From Prosthecobacter sp. (GTDB taxonomy: Bacteria; Verrucomicrobiota; Verrucomicrobiia; Verrucomicrobiales; Verrucomicrobiaceae), in contig NZ_JAQSEA010000121.1 of the NCBI RefSeq assembly GCF_029946185.1, positions 1-48,353 of the forward strand: 48,353 bases of DNA. The letters run 5' to 3'. The translations under genes and the position numbers were made by a program. A model generated the notes under the pieces. The model did not search any database and was not told the DNA's origin. It was given only the letters and a program-made list of their open reading frames with translations. This document shows, piece after piece, positions 27,224 to 35,477 of the stretch (positions are counted from its first letter, which is position 1; every line of letters starts with the position of its first letter).

Positions 27224-27615
27224 CGGATTCATCTTCAACTCCGCGTCGTCACGGTTTCCGTTGCTCGATTGGGGATGCGCTCATTCTTGCCGCAGGGTTG
27301 GGCCTGTCCTGCTGGCTTCACGCCCTCGACTTCCCGCTCGCGTGGATCGTCCCCGCCGCCCTCGGCCACTTCTTCCTCTTCTGCAATGTCTTCCTCGTCT
27401 GGCGTCGTTGGGAACTGCTCTGGGCTTCAGCATTCGTCCTCAATGTCGCCGCGCATCTGGCACTCGGCTCACTCGACTGGCTCTCGCCCCTGCTGTTTCA
27501 ATTGCCCATCACCGTCCTCGTCATCATCTGGCAGATCCGCTCGCCATGGTATCACGGCATCTTGGCCGAACAGCTAAACCCGCGACTCAAAGAGTATCTA
27601 GCAGGTCGCCAGTGA
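27220..27615 (+). CDS. Small unknown membrane protein at the end of the ADP-ribose operon
   Basis: A 131-residue protein with about four hydrophobic helices ([68 protein letters not shown]). The start at 27220 overlaps the macro domain stop by ATGA; longer upstream frames are shadows. It ends with [16 protein letters not shown] do not recognise the family. Translational coupling implies joint expression with the ADP-ribose genes. Confidence 0.75.
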   Translation: MTDSSSTPRRHGFRCSIGDALILAAGLGLSCWLHALDFPLAWIVPAALGHFFLFCNVFLVWRRWELLWASAFVLNVAAHLALGSLDWLSPLLFQLPITVLVIIWQIRSPWYHGILAEQLNPRLKEYLAGRQ

Positions 27616-27627
27616 GGCAAAAGCCTC
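27614..27627. terminator. Short hairpin between convergent genes
   Basis: GAGGC-AAAA-GCCTC forms a 5-bp hairpin exactly between the stops of the membrane protein gene and the convergent NTF2-like gene. There is no T run on either side, so a role as a bidirectional terminator is only possible. Confidence 0.25.
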
Positions 27628-28016
27628 TACGCCTCCATCGCCCGCCACATCGGCTGCGTGTCCGCAAACATCCGAAACCGCGCGATCTTGCCCTCTCTCA
27701 TATCATACACATGCGCCACCGCCGTACGCATAGCTTTCCCCGTCGCAGGTGAGGCCCCGCTGTAATGTCCGAGCACAACGACACGGTCCTCTGTGGCAAA
27801 CATTTCTTCTTCATTGAAGGCGAATCCCGTCCAGCGTTTGGCATTGGCACGGAAGACATTCTCAATCACAGCGGCGGCACCGTGCCAAGTTGAGCCGCCG
27901 GGGAACCCCGCGCTCTGCTGCCAGACAAGGTCGTCGGTGCAGAGCGCGGTGAAGGCGGCGTCATCACCTGCGCGCATGGCGCGGTACATTTCGCGGATGG
28001 TTTCGAGCTGGGTCAT
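27627..28016 (-). CDS. NTF2-like / SnoaL-like protein
   Basis: A 129-residue protein with the cone-fold pattern of the NTF2-like superfamily: LETIREMYRAMRAGDDAAFTALCTDDLVW, WHGAAAVIENVF, EEMFATEDRVVVLGHYSGASPATGK, and HVYDMREGKIARFRMFADT. Members bind small hydrophobic ligands or act as isomerases and hydrolases; no specific substrate can be read. It is last in a minus-strand run, 12 bases after the SDR gene, and probably under the same TetR-type control. Confidence 0.85.
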   Translation of the reverse strand: MTQLETIREMYRAMRAGDDAAFTALCTDDLVWQQSAGFPGGSTWHGAAAVIENVFRANAKRWTGFAFNEEEMFATEDRVVVLGHYSGASPATGKAMRTAVAHVYDMREGKIARFRMFADTQPMWRAMEA

Positions 28017-28028
28017 GACGCACGGATG

Positions 28029-28790
28029 TTACTGCGCGAGGAGGCCACCGTCCACATTCAGCGAAGTGCCGGTGATGAAGGAGGCAGCGTCGCTGGCGAG
28101 GAACAGCACTGCATTGGCGATCTCCTCGGAGCGGCCTAGGCGGCCCACGGGATGCAGTGAGCGCATGTAGGCGAGCGCTTCTTCATTCCCACCGCCGGTG
28201 AAGCGGTTCATCATGTCGGTTTCGATCGCAGCAGGTGCCACGGCGTTCACCCGGATGCCCTGTTTGGCATATTCCAGCGCAGCGGCTTTGGTCAGGCCTT
28301 CCACAGCATGCTTGCTGGCGACATAGACGCTGGCTCCCGCCATCCCGACATGCCCGGCGACGCTGCTCGTATTGATGATCACACCACCACCCTGCTTCAG
28401 CATCACAGGAATCTCATGCTTCATCGAGGTGATCGCGCCCCACACATTGATGTCAAAAGTGCGGCGATAGTCGGCCTCGACTACGTCCACGATGGGCCCG
28501 GTGAGTTCGATGCCAGCATTGTTGAAGGCGACATCGATGCGGCCATACGTTTCCACCGTTTTAGCCACGAGAGCCTCAACGTCAGCCTCCACGGCCACAT
28601 CAGCTTTCACGAAGGTGGCTTCACCACCCGCAGCTTTGATTTCAGTCACGACCGCCTGGCCTTCGGCCTCACGGCGACCACTGACGATGACTTTAGCTCC
28701 GGCCTTGGCGAAGGCGAGAGCGCTGGTTTTGCCGATACCGCTGGTGGCTCCTGTGATGAGGACGACTTTGTTTTGGAATGAGGTTTGCAT
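28029..28790 (-). CDS. SDR family oxidoreductase
   Basis: A 253-residue classical short-chain dehydrogenase/reductase. It has TGATSGIGKTSALAFAKAG (cofactor loop), FNNAGIE, catalytic Ser in INTSSVAGHVG, YVASKHA (Tyr and Lys), and IRVNAVAPAAIETDM. SGRREAEGQ after strand two suggests NADP preference, though this is uncertain. The C-terminal SLNVDGGLLAQ is typical. Substrate unknown. It lies 47 bases after the DUF5069 gene and 12 before the NTF2-like gene. Confidence 0.93.
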   Translation of the reverse strand: MQTSFQNKVVLITGATSGIGKTSALAFAKAGAKVIVSGRREAEGQAVVTEIKAAGGEATFVKADVAVEADVEALVAKTVETYGRIDVAFNNAGIELTGPIVDVVEADYRRTFDINVWGAITSMKHEIPVMLKQGGGVIINTSSVAGHVGMAGASVYVASKHAVEGLTKAAALEYAKQGIRVNAVAPAAIETDMMNRFTGGGNEEALAYMRSLHPVGRLGRSEEIANAVLFLASDAASFITGTSLNVDGGLLAQ

Positions 28791-28837
28791 GAGAATAGGG
28801 TGTTGAGAGTGTGATTAGAGATTTGGGAGAGATTGGA

Positions 28838-29281
28838 TCAGGCTTTGCCGCCAAAGGAGACGTGATCGTCGAAATCGAGAAAGTCGAACCACGTGCCAAT
28901 GTCTTCACGTGCGCTCCCGCCTGCTTTGGCAATTTGCGCGCTGATGTATTCGCGGCTTTCGTTATCGCTAGGCACGGCAGCTTCACGGAATTCGCTCCAG
29001 TGGGAGATCTCGTAGTCGCTGCGTTTGTGCAGGGCGCTCGTTTCGATCCAAGAGAAGACCGCTGCATCGCCGAGATCCTTGGACACTTCACTTTTCAGGG
29101 CTTCGTGGTCGATGCCCGTGAAACTGAGAAAGCGCTGATCGAGCGGGCAGTTGTAGTGATACTCGCCATTTTTACCGGCGATTTCAGCGCGGCATTTGTC
29201 GAGCATGCGTGGCAGGAGCACGTAACCGCCGAGGCGGACGCGTGGGCTGCGTGGGGGACGTTGGGTAAGGTCGATGGACAT
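28838..29281 (-). CDS. DUF5069 domain protein
   Basis: A 147-residue protein. It begins DLTQRPPRSPRVRLGGYVLL and continues PRMLDKCRAEIAGKNGEYHY, then CPLDQRFLSFTGID, which I recognise as the DUF5069 signature common in Verrucomicrobia. No signal peptide or membrane helix. No function is known. It lies between thioredoxin and SDR genes; a redox or small-molecule stress role would be only an inference from context. Confidence 0.9.
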   Translation of the reverse strand: MSIDLTQRPPRSPRVRLGGYVLLPRMLDKCRAEIAGKNGEYHYNCPLDQRFLSFTGIDHEALKSEVSKDLGDAAVFSWIETSALHKRSDYEISHWSEFREAAVPSDNESREYISAQIAKAGGSAREDIGTWFDFLDFDDHVSFGGKA

Positions 29282-29319
29282 GGTGTGTGTATGTGTTTGA
29301 TCTTGGGGAGATTGAAAAA

Positions 29320-29634
29320 TCAGGCGACGAGTGCGGCTTCGAGGAAGCCCTTGCTTTTCACTCCTGTGATGGTGTTCACAGGCTGGCCGTTTTTGAACAC
29401 GATGAGTGTCGGGATGGCGCGGATGCCGAAGCGGGCCTGGAGGTCAGGGAAGGCGTCCACATCCACCTTGGCGATGGTGGCTCGTCCCGCCTGCTCGGTG
29501 GCAAGCTGGTCGAGGATGGGCGACATCATTTTGCAGGGGCCGCACCACTCCGCCCAGAAGTCCACAAGGACGGGCTGGTCAGTGCTGGAGAGGGTGGCGT
29601 CGAAGGTTTCGGTGGTGAGCGCGATGGGTTTCAT
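29320..29634 (-). CDS. trxA: Thioredoxin
   Basis: A 104-residue single-domain thioredoxin with active site WCGPC (Cys31, Cys34), VDFWAEWCGPCKMMSPILDQLA, cis-Pro motif RAIPTLIVFKNG, and GVKSKGFLEAALVA at the end. It has no signal peptide and is cytoplasmic. It leads a minus-strand operon whose upstream region (29635-29689) holds a palindrome matching the one before the adjacent TetR gene, so this copy is probably inducible rather than the housekeeping thioredoxin. Confidence 0.94.
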   Translation of the reverse strand: MKPIALTTETFDATLSSTDQPVLVDFWAEWCGPCKMMSPILDQLATEQAGRATIAKVDVDAFPDLQARFGIRAIPTLIVFKNGQPVNTITGVKSKGFLEAALVA

Positions 29635-29654
29635 AGGGGTGTCGGGTTTAAAAA

Positions 29655-29670
29655 TAGACCGGTCGGTTTA
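29655..29670. promoter_or_regulatory. TetR-type operator upstream of thioredoxin
   Basis: TAGACCGGTCGGTTTA is a 16-base inverted repeat with one mismatch in its arms (TAGACC / GGTTTA). It lies 20 bases before the thioredoxin start and matches the site at 30292-30307 at 13 of 16 positions. The pair suggests that the TetR protein between them controls both promoters. Confidence 0.65.
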
Positions 29671-29689
29671 TAAGCGACCAAAAAGAAAA

Positions 29690-30277
29690 TCAGGGGGTGA
29701 GCTGTGTGCGGATAAAATTCAGTGCGTCGCGCGGAGGCGTCGCGTCGCGGCAGATAGCAGAGCGCTGCATGGCTCCATTCCAGAGGTCATGAATGATGGG
29801 GGCCATTTCGGCAGGGCGGACAGTCTTGGCGATCTTCTCTTTCTCAATACCTTCCTGCAGCACCTGCTCCAGAATGGCGATAGCTTCACGATTTCCTGCC
29901 GCAAGCACCTCGCGCATCGGTTCGCTCATATCAGCGACTTCAGCAGCGAGTTTGAGCACCAAACATGGGCATTTTCCCTTGGTTTCGAGCACGCGGCAGA
30001 TCGTGCCTTCACAAAAACTGAGAAGCCTTCGCAGCGGATCTGGCTCAGGCGTGGCAGAGAGCAACATCTGTGTTTTGTAGGCGGTGGCATCGGCGACGTA
30101 GTGTTTCAGCATATCCACGCCAAACTGTTCCTTGGATTTGAAGTGGTGGTAGAACGAGCCCTTGGGCACCTTCACGGCTTCAAGAATCTCCGTCAGCCCA
30201 ACCGAATGAAAGCTCTTCTCGAGCATCAGCCCTTCGGCTGCGTCGAAAATGCGTTCTTTGGTTGTTCGGTCACTCAT
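29690..30277 (-). CDS. TetR/AcrR family transcriptional regulator
   Basis: A 195-residue repressor-type protein. The N-terminal HTH is clear: TKERIFDAAEGLMLEKSFHSVGLTEILEAVKVPKGSFYHHFKSKEQF. The C-terminal ligand domain contains RVLETKGKCPCLVLKLAAEVADMSEPM, with the closely spaced Cys-Pro-Cys common in the TetR_C group whose members control reductase or oxidoreductase genes. It probably represses itself and the thioredoxin-DUF5069-SDR-NTF2 run through the two matching palindromes. The inducer is unknown; electrophile or quinone sensing through the cysteines is a reasonable guess only. Confidence 0.92.
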   Translation of the reverse strand: MSDRTTKERIFDAAEGLMLEKSFHSVGLTEILEAVKVPKGSFYHHFKSKEQFGVDMLKHYVADATAYKTQMLLSATPEPDPLRRLLSFCEGTICRVLETKGKCPCLVLKLAAEVADMSEPMREVLAAGNREAIAILEQVLQEGIEKEKIAKTVRPAEMAPIIHDLWNGAMQRSAICRDATPPRDALNFIRTQLTP

Positions 30278-30291
30278 GATAATGGAACGAA

Positions 30292-30307
30292 TAGACCAAT
30301 CGGTCTA
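30292..30307. promoter_or_regulatory. TetR-type operator upstream of the TetR gene
   Basis: TAGACCAATCGGTCTA has perfect 6-bp inverted arms around a 4-base centre. It lies 14 bases before the TetR start, in the position of an autoregulatory operator, and is the closest match in the window to the site at 29655-29670. Confidence 0.7.
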
Positions 30308-30396
30308 ATCCGTCAAATTCATTTTTTGATTTCTGCAATCCTGCCTGCTGATGCTATGAAACCAAGTTCTCGCGTGCAGTCGATCATTCAATCCCC

Positions 30397-30861
30397 ATGA
30401 ACCTCACCCATCCACACCTCGAAGTCAGCATCGGCACGCAAAGACTGCGTTTGTTTGATGACATGCGTCTGATACGCGAGTGGGCCTGCAGTACATCAAA
30501 ATTTGGTATCGGCTTCACCGAAGGTAGCAACAAGACACCGCTGGGCCGCTTTGTGGTGATGGAAAAGCACGGCGATGGCGCGGAGAGCGGCACCATTTTC
30601 AAAGCGCGCCAGCCCGTCGGTCGCTGGTCGCCCGGAATCGAAACAAAATCCGATCTCGTACTCACACGCATTCTCTGGCTGCATGGCACCGAGCCACGCA
30701 ATGCCAACACCTACCAGCGCTACATCTACATTCACGGTACCAACGATGAAGTATCCATCGGCCGCCCCGCCAGTCACGGCTGCGTACGCCTGCGCAATCA
30801 GGAGATGATTGAGCTCTTTGGTCTCGTCCCAGAGGGAACGCCCGTGTGGATCGAGGAGTGA
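30397..30861 (+). CDS. Short L,D-transpeptidase (YkuD domain)
   Basis: A 154-residue YkuD-domain protein with almost nothing outside the catalytic domain: VSIGTQRLRLFDDMRLIREWACST near the start, KTPLGRFVV, and IYIHGTNDEVSIGRPASHGCVRL with catalytic Cys at about 129. It lacks a recognisable signal peptide, unusual for a peptidoglycan crosslinking enzyme, so it may be exported unconventionally or have another role. Its stop is 23 bases from the convergent hydrolase stop. Confidence 0.9.
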   Translation: MNLTHPHLEVSIGTQRLRLFDDMRLIREWACSTSKFGIGFTEGSNKTPLGRFVVMEKHGDGAESGTIFKARQPVGRWSPGIETKSDLVLTRILWLHGTEPRNANTYQRYIYIHGTNDEVSIGRPASHGCVRLRNQEMIELFGLVPEGTPVWIEE

Positions 30862-30884
30862 GCCCGCAGCTCTGATTCACTTCC

Positions 30885-31754
30885 TCACTGCAGCAGCCCG
30901 AGCGACTTCAGAAACACATCCGTCTTCTGCATCGTGTCGTCATAGAGCGGCTTGCTGCGCATGAGGTAGCCATGGGCGCCGCCTTCGTTGATGTCGAGTT
31001 CGCAGCGGTTGCCCGCCTTCAGCATGGCGTCATGAAAGGCCTTGGCCCCTGCAAAGGGCGTGACAGTATCGCCGGTGCCGTGGAAGATGATCGTGGGTGG
31101 CAGGCCTGCGCGCACGTGATTTACAGGGGACAGCTCCTCCCAGCGCTCGCCGATCTTCGCGTTTCCATAGCCCTCCTTGGAGGTGTCGATCACGGGAAAG
31201 AGCAGCACCAGCGCGTTTGGGACAGGTGAGACCTTGAGGTCATCGCTGTCTTCATTCACGTTGTCAAAAAGAGCCGTGGCGGCGGCGAGGTGGCCACCTG
31301 CCGAACCGCCGCTGACGATGATCCTCTGCGGATCGATGCCCAGCTCAGACGCATGGGCGCGGATGTAGCGCACAGCGGAGCGCGCATCCTTCACGCAATC
31401 AAAAACGCTCACGCCCGTCTTCGCGCTGTGCAGACGGTACTGCATGCTGATGCCCACAAGGCCGAGCTTCGCGTAGTGCGCGGCGAATGGATACATGCGC
31501 GGCGGGGCACCACCCGTCCAGCCACCGCCGTGGATGATCAGGTAGCAGGCCCGCTGGTCGCCCGCTTTGAATCCTTGAGGCCCAAACACGTGCATCTCCA
31601 GTTCACGGCCTGCGATTTTCTTGTAAACGAGGATGCGCGAGGGTTTGAGGTTAGCTCCGAGCTTGTCCACCGCATCAGGCGCTTTCGTTTTAGCGGGAGT
31701 CTGCGCGTGAAGAGTCGCTGCAAGGAGCAAGGAAAGAAGGGCAAGGCATTTCAT
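30885..31754 (-). CDS. Secreted alpha/beta hydrolase (esterase/lipase type)
   Basis: A 289-residue protein starting at 31754 to give a signal peptide (MKCLALLSLLLAATLHAQ); an upstream in-frame start at 31802 overlaps the next gene. It has the oxyanion motif HGGGW (~75), the nucleophile elbow VSGGSAGGHLAAA, FHGTGDTVTPFAGA (Asp) and NEGGAHGYL (His), so the triad is complete. Pattern fits the BD-FAE/acetyl-esterase group. Likely acts on acylated carbohydrate in the periplasm. Confidence 0.9.
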   Translation of the reverse strand: MKCLALLSLLLAATLHAQTPAKTKAPDAVDKLGANLKPSRILVYKKIAGRELEMHVFGPQGFKAGDQRACYLIIHGGGWTGGAPPRMYPFAAHYAKLGLVGISMQYRLHSAKTGVSVFDCVKDARSAVRYIRAHASELGIDPQRIIVSGGSAGGHLAAATALFDNVNEDSDDLKVSPVPNALVLLFPVIDTSKEGYGNAKIGERWEELSPVNHVRAGLPPTIIFHGTGDTVTPFAGAKAFHDAMLKAGNRCELDINEGGAHGYLMRSKPLYDDTMQKTDVFLKSLGLLQ

Positions 31755-31783
31755 GAGAGGAAGGAAACAGGAGACCTTGAATT

Positions 31784-33046
31784 TTACTGCCTCCCGAAGC
31801 AATAGGCGTATTGATTTGAGCGCAGGAAAATCTGACCGTCGCTGACCCCGGGGCTGGCGTTGGTGATGCTGGTGTCGTCTGCGATAACGTTGGTGGCGAG
31901 AAGTTCGAACCGGGGCTTCGCGGCTAGGACGTAGGTGCCGGTTTCGCGGCCCACGCAGTACAGCCGGTCTCCCGCGAGCAATGGGGTGGAATACCAGCGG
32001 TCACGTTTCTGGCGCGAGGCGAGCGGCTGCTCATAAACCACGGCACCGGTCTTCGCGTCGAGGCAGGTGGCGACGCCGCGTGAGTCGTTGATGAAGTAGA
32101 GATGCCCGTCTTTATAAACGGGCGAGCCGACGTTGCTGCCCTTTTGCGCCTGCCAAAGCAGGTGAGTGGCGCTGACATCGCCCGAGCCACCGGCGCGCAC
32201 GGCCTGGCATTGACCTCCGGGATGGCCGAGGACAAAGATGATGCCGTCATGCGCGACGATGCTGGGGCAAAGCTCGGCTGCCTTGATGCTGCTGCAGAAC
32301 CAGAGTTCCTTGCCGTCCGCAGGATCAAAGGCGCGGAGCTTGCCGTTCGAGTTCACCACGAGTTCGTCATGCCCATTGACCTTGACGAGGGCCGGCGTGT
32401 TCCAGGACGCGGGAAAGCCGCTGACACTCCACACGGTCTTTCCGGTTTTGCGATCAAGCGCGAGAAGCTGGTTGCTTTCGTGCGCCGCATTCACGATGAG
32501 CAGATCTCCATAAAGAATGGGCGAGGAACCGACACCCCATTCGTGCGCCTTTTCACCGACGCTGACATTCCAGACTGGTTTGCCATCGACGGTGTAGGCA
32601 AACAAGCCAGCGTTTCCCATGAAAAAGAACACGCTTTTGCCATCCGTGACAGCCGAGCTCGATGCGTAGCCATGTGTGGTGATGTAGCTCCCGGTGAAGG
32701 GCTTGTTCGGCAAATCCGTCGCAATCTCATGATTCCAAAGAATCTTGCCGGACTGTCTGTCCAGGCACAAGGCGTGGCGTTTCAGGTTCTTCATGTCGCC
32801 AGGATTCTTCACATCGATGCCGTAGCCGCTGTAGCAGGTGAGGAAGACCTTGCCGCTGCTGATGACCGGGCTCGATGAACCAGGCCCCGGCAGTTTCGTG
32901 CGCCAGACGAGATTCTCCTTCTCACTCCACGTCAGCGGCAGATTAGTGTCCGTGGTGACACCGTCGGCGGTGAGACCTCGAAACTGCGGCCAGTCAGAGG
33001 CGTGAATGGAAACAACAGCTGCGGCGAGGAAAATGAGCGGCTTCAT
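31784..33046 (-). CDS. Secreted PQQ-like beta-propeller repeat protein
   Basis: A 420-residue protein starting at 33046 (MKPLIFLAAAVVSIHASDWPQFRG; signal peptide). WPQFRG after the signal is typical of Planctomycete/Verrucomicrobial PQQ-like propellers. Blades repeat the pattern GKVFLTCYSGYG, LDRQSGKILW, LDRKTGKTVW, FDPADGKELWF, LDAKTGAVVYEQ. No enzyme-type catalytic Asp/Cys pair was noted, so it may be a binding or structural propeller. It lies 29 bases upstream of the esterase gene, in a likely operon. Confidence 0.92.
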   Translation of the reverse strand: MKPLIFLAAAVVSIHASDWPQFRGLTADGVTTDTNLPLTWSEKENLVWRTKLPGPGSSSPVISSGKVFLTCYSGYGIDVKNPGDMKNLKRHALCLDRQSGKILWNHEIATDLPNKPFTGSYITTHGYASSSAVTDGKSVFFFMGNAGLFAYTVDGKPVWNVSVGEKAHEWGVGSSPILYGDLLIVNAAHESNQLLALDRKTGKTVWSVSGFPASWNTPALVKVNGHDELVVNSNGKLRAFDPADGKELWFCSSIKAAELCPSIVAHDGIIFVLGHPGGQCQAVRAGGSGDVSATHLLWQAQKGSNVGSPVYKDGHLYFINDSRGVATCLDAKTGAVVYEQPLASRQKRDRWYSTPLLAGDRLYCVGRETGTYVLAAKPRFELLATNVIADDTSITNASPGVSDGQIFLRSNQYAYCFGRQ

Positions 33047-33254
33047 GGATGACAGCCAAACGCCACCAGACAGCACCTCATTGCATGAAGACCGGTATAG
33101 AGCGCATTGAAGGCGGTCATCTGGCCCTGTTCGGCTTGCGTGGCTGGATCGGATGCCCGATGCCGGAAAAGAAAGCCATCGTCGGTGGGAGGCGCGTCCG
33201 TGAGCACGACAGAAGCGGACAAGGATTCAGGCGCACGGCGGAGATTATGCCGAA

Positions 33255-34622
33255 TCATAAATCCGGATCACCCTGCTCTCGCCGCCAGTTCTCCAGCCGG
33301 CCTTTCAGGTCGTTCCGTGTCGTCTTGTGAGCAGGATCTCCGCTGAGGTCGTGCAGCTCATCGGGGTCGGTCTGCAAATCAAAGAGCTGCTCCCTTCCCA
33401 CCTTCGGGTACAGCACAAACTTCCAGCGCTCATCGCAAATCATGCGCTGAGTATCGGTGAAAACGCCGGTGACGAAATCATGTGCACGGTCGGTTTGCTG
33501 CCGCAAAAGCGGCGCGAGGCTCTTGGACTGCACGCTGGATGGAATCGCGGTCCCGCTGAGTTCGCAAAGCGTGGGGAAAAGATCGCTCAGGTTCACCAAC
33601 GCAGCGCTGCGTTCATTCTTCGGCAGACCGGGGCCGCAGATGATCAGCGGGCTGCGAATGCTGTGCTCATACTCGTTTTGTTTGCCGATCAGCCCATGGC
33701 TGCCGAGCGCCAGCCCTTGGTCGCTGGTAAAGATAATGATCGTGTCATCAGGCGCTGGCAGCGCAGCGAGAATGCGGCCGAGTTGCGCGTCGAGATCCGT
33801 GATCATGGCATAGTAAATGGCGAGTTCCTCACGCACATCGCCGGGGGTGCGCGGCGTCGGCAGCAGCCGTTCATCGCGCCCGTCGATGTTGCCGTGATCA
33901 AAGGGATGCTTCGGGGCAAAATTGGCCGGCAGCGGCATTTTTGCGGCAGCATATCTGTCCTTCATGCCAGCCGGCCACTGGCGTGGATCGTGGGGAAAAG
34001 CGAAGTTCACATGCAGGAAGAGCGGTTTGTCCTGTGGTGCTGTCTTGACCGTATGAATGGCACCATCGGCGATGTGCCGGCTGTTGTCGGGCTGAAGGCC
34101 GACGCCTTTGCCGAGTTCGGCCTGATTGGTTTCATCCTTGAATGTCCATCCGCGATACCCCGTGAGCGGGCGTCCACGATCGTCGATGTCCGGTTGCGTC
34201 ACGCCCTTGCCGCCGCCGCTGGAATAAAGGCCGCTTGTGGTGGTGTAGCCGCGCTGTTTGGGATGGCCGTCGTTGTGCCATTTGCCCGTGTAGCAGGTGT
34301 GATAGCCAGCCTTTAGCAGCGTGCCGCCGAGCGTGGCGAGGGTGGGATCAATCGCGCCGCCAGGATATTTTGGCAACGCTTTGAAGGCCGGGGTGCCGGT
34401 GAGGATCTGCGCACGGCTCACATGGCAGATCGGATAGCCCGCATAAGCACGGGAGAAAGAGGTTCCCCGAGTCACGAGGCGGTCGAGATTCGGCGTGTCG
34501 ATGGCGGCGTTGCCAAGCGCATGGATCGTATCCGCTCGCTGGTCATCAGCGACGATGAACAGAATATTCGGCGCAGCATGGAGGCTGGTGCCGAGTGTCA
34601 GGAGGAAGATCAGCAGGCGCAT
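33255..34622 (-). CDS. Secreted sulfatase
   Basis: A 455-residue sulfatase from 34622 (MRLLIFLLTLGTSLHA, signal peptide). Residues upstream in the same frame belong to the next gene's shadow. PNILFIVADDQRADTI provides metal Asp residues. The formylglycine region reads YPICHVSRAQILTG (Cys66), with Val where the signature CxPSR or CxASR has Pro/Ala. Further motifs are GYHTCYTGKWH, FLHVNFAFPHDP and IIIFTSDQGLALGSHGLIGKQNEYE. It resembles the iduronate-2-sulfatase-like group in length and C-terminal LPKNERSAALVNLSDLFPTLCELSG. Needs a formylglycine-generating enzyme elsewhere. Confidence 0.93.
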   Translation of the reverse strand: MRLLIFLLTLGTSLHAAPNILFIVADDQRADTIHALGNAAIDTPNLDRLVTRGTSFSRAYAGYPICHVSRAQILTGTPAFKALPKYPGGAIDPTLATLGGTLLKAGYHTCYTGKWHNDGHPKQRGYTTTSGLYSSGGGKGVTQPDIDDRGRPLTGYRGWTFKDETNQAELGKGVGLQPDNSRHIADGAIHTVKTAPQDKPLFLHVNFAFPHDPRQWPAGMKDRYAAAKMPLPANFAPKHPFDHGNIDGRDERLLPTPRTPGDVREELAIYYAMITDLDAQLGRILAALPAPDDTIIIFTSDQGLALGSHGLIGKQNEYEHSIRSPLIICGPGLPKNERSAALVNLSDLFPTLCELSGTAIPSSVQSKSLAPLLRQQTDRAHDFVTGVFTDTQRMICDERWKFVLYPKVGREQLFDLQTDPDELHDLSGDPAHKTTRNDLKGRLENWRREQGDPDL

Positions 34623-34653
34623 GCGAGCATAACGCTGCGAATCATGTCTCCCA

Positions 34654-35421
34654 TCAGGCTTTCTGTCCGTCGCCGAGCGCTGCCATATACACCTCGCGCA
34701 GGCGCTTGGTGAATTCCGCCGCACTTTCATCCGGTGGGCTGGCGAGCGGCTCGCCCAGGGTGATGCGCATGCGGATTTTTTTGTCCGGCAGATGCCAGAG
34801 CGTCCAGCCCTTGGAGAGGTAGTCGCTGTTAGTTTCGATGAACACCGGCCACACCGGTGCGCTCGACTGCGTGGCGATGACGCCAAGGCCGCCCTGGAGG
34901 GTGTTGACGCAGTTTTCCAGTTTCCGCGTGCGTGTTCCTTCCGGGAAAAACAAGAGCCGGTCGCCCTGGCGCAGCGCTTCGATGGAATGCTGCAGCATTT
35001 TATGCGCGGGTTTGTTGGGGATAAAGCCCGCCAGCTTGGCGGCACCCCGTAAAAACGGATTGTGCATCAATGAAGCCTTTAAAATACAGCGCAGGCCATG
35101 AATTTTGGAGAGGATGAAGACCGCATCCCAAAGCGCCGGATGGTTGGGCGCAATGATCAGCCCGCCTTCGACACCTTCCAGCGCCTCAAAGCCGATATAT
35201 TTGCACTCATACACACCGCAAAAGCGCAGGAATGTGAGGAAGACTCGGAACGCCACGCTCAGCAGCCATTGGCCCAGCGCACGGGATTTTTCCACAGGAA
35301 GGACCGGAACCAGCGCCGCACCTGCCAGGACAAACAACAAGCCCCCGATAGCCCAATAGATCATGCTCAGCAGCAGCACGACGACATGCCACATTTGAAT
35401 GAACACACGACAGACCGCCAT
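34654..35421 (-). CDS. 1-acylglycerol-3-phosphate acyltransferase-like (PlsC domain)
   Basis: A 255-residue membrane-anchored acyltransferase. The start is uncertain: 35421 (MAVCRVF) is chosen, with 35394 and 35490 as alternatives, the latter overlapping the divergent fabZ-like gene. An N-terminal hydrophobic stretch (VVVLLLSMIYWAIGGLLFVLAGAALV) is followed by the catalytic NHPALWD (His94, Asp99 from 35421), FIPNKPAH, and LLFFPEGTRTRKLE (substrate phosphate binding). It sits back to back with a FabZ-like gene, suggesting a lipid function. Confidence 0.88.
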   Translation of the reverse strand: MAVCRVFIQMWHVVVLLLSMIYWAIGGLLFVLAGAALVPVLPVEKSRALGQWLLSVAFRVFLTFLRFCGVYECKYIGFEALEGVEGGLIIAPNHPALWDAVFILSKIHGLRCILKASLMHNPFLRGAAKLAGFIPNKPAHKMLQHSIEALRQGDRLLFFPEGTRTRKLENCVNTLQGGLGVIATQSSAPVWPVFIETNSDYLSKGWTLWHLPDKKIRMRITLGEPLASPPDESAAEFTKRLREVYMAALGDGQKA

Positions 35422-35477
35422 CGCTGGCGCGCATCTTGGTGTTTGCTCTGTGAGTGAATCTTGAATAAGTCCACAGC

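Noticed and set aside
28811-30400. Long plus-strand frame of 529 codons
   Set aside because: It is antisense to the DUF5069, thioredoxin and TetR genes, which have clear family motifs; the frame has none.
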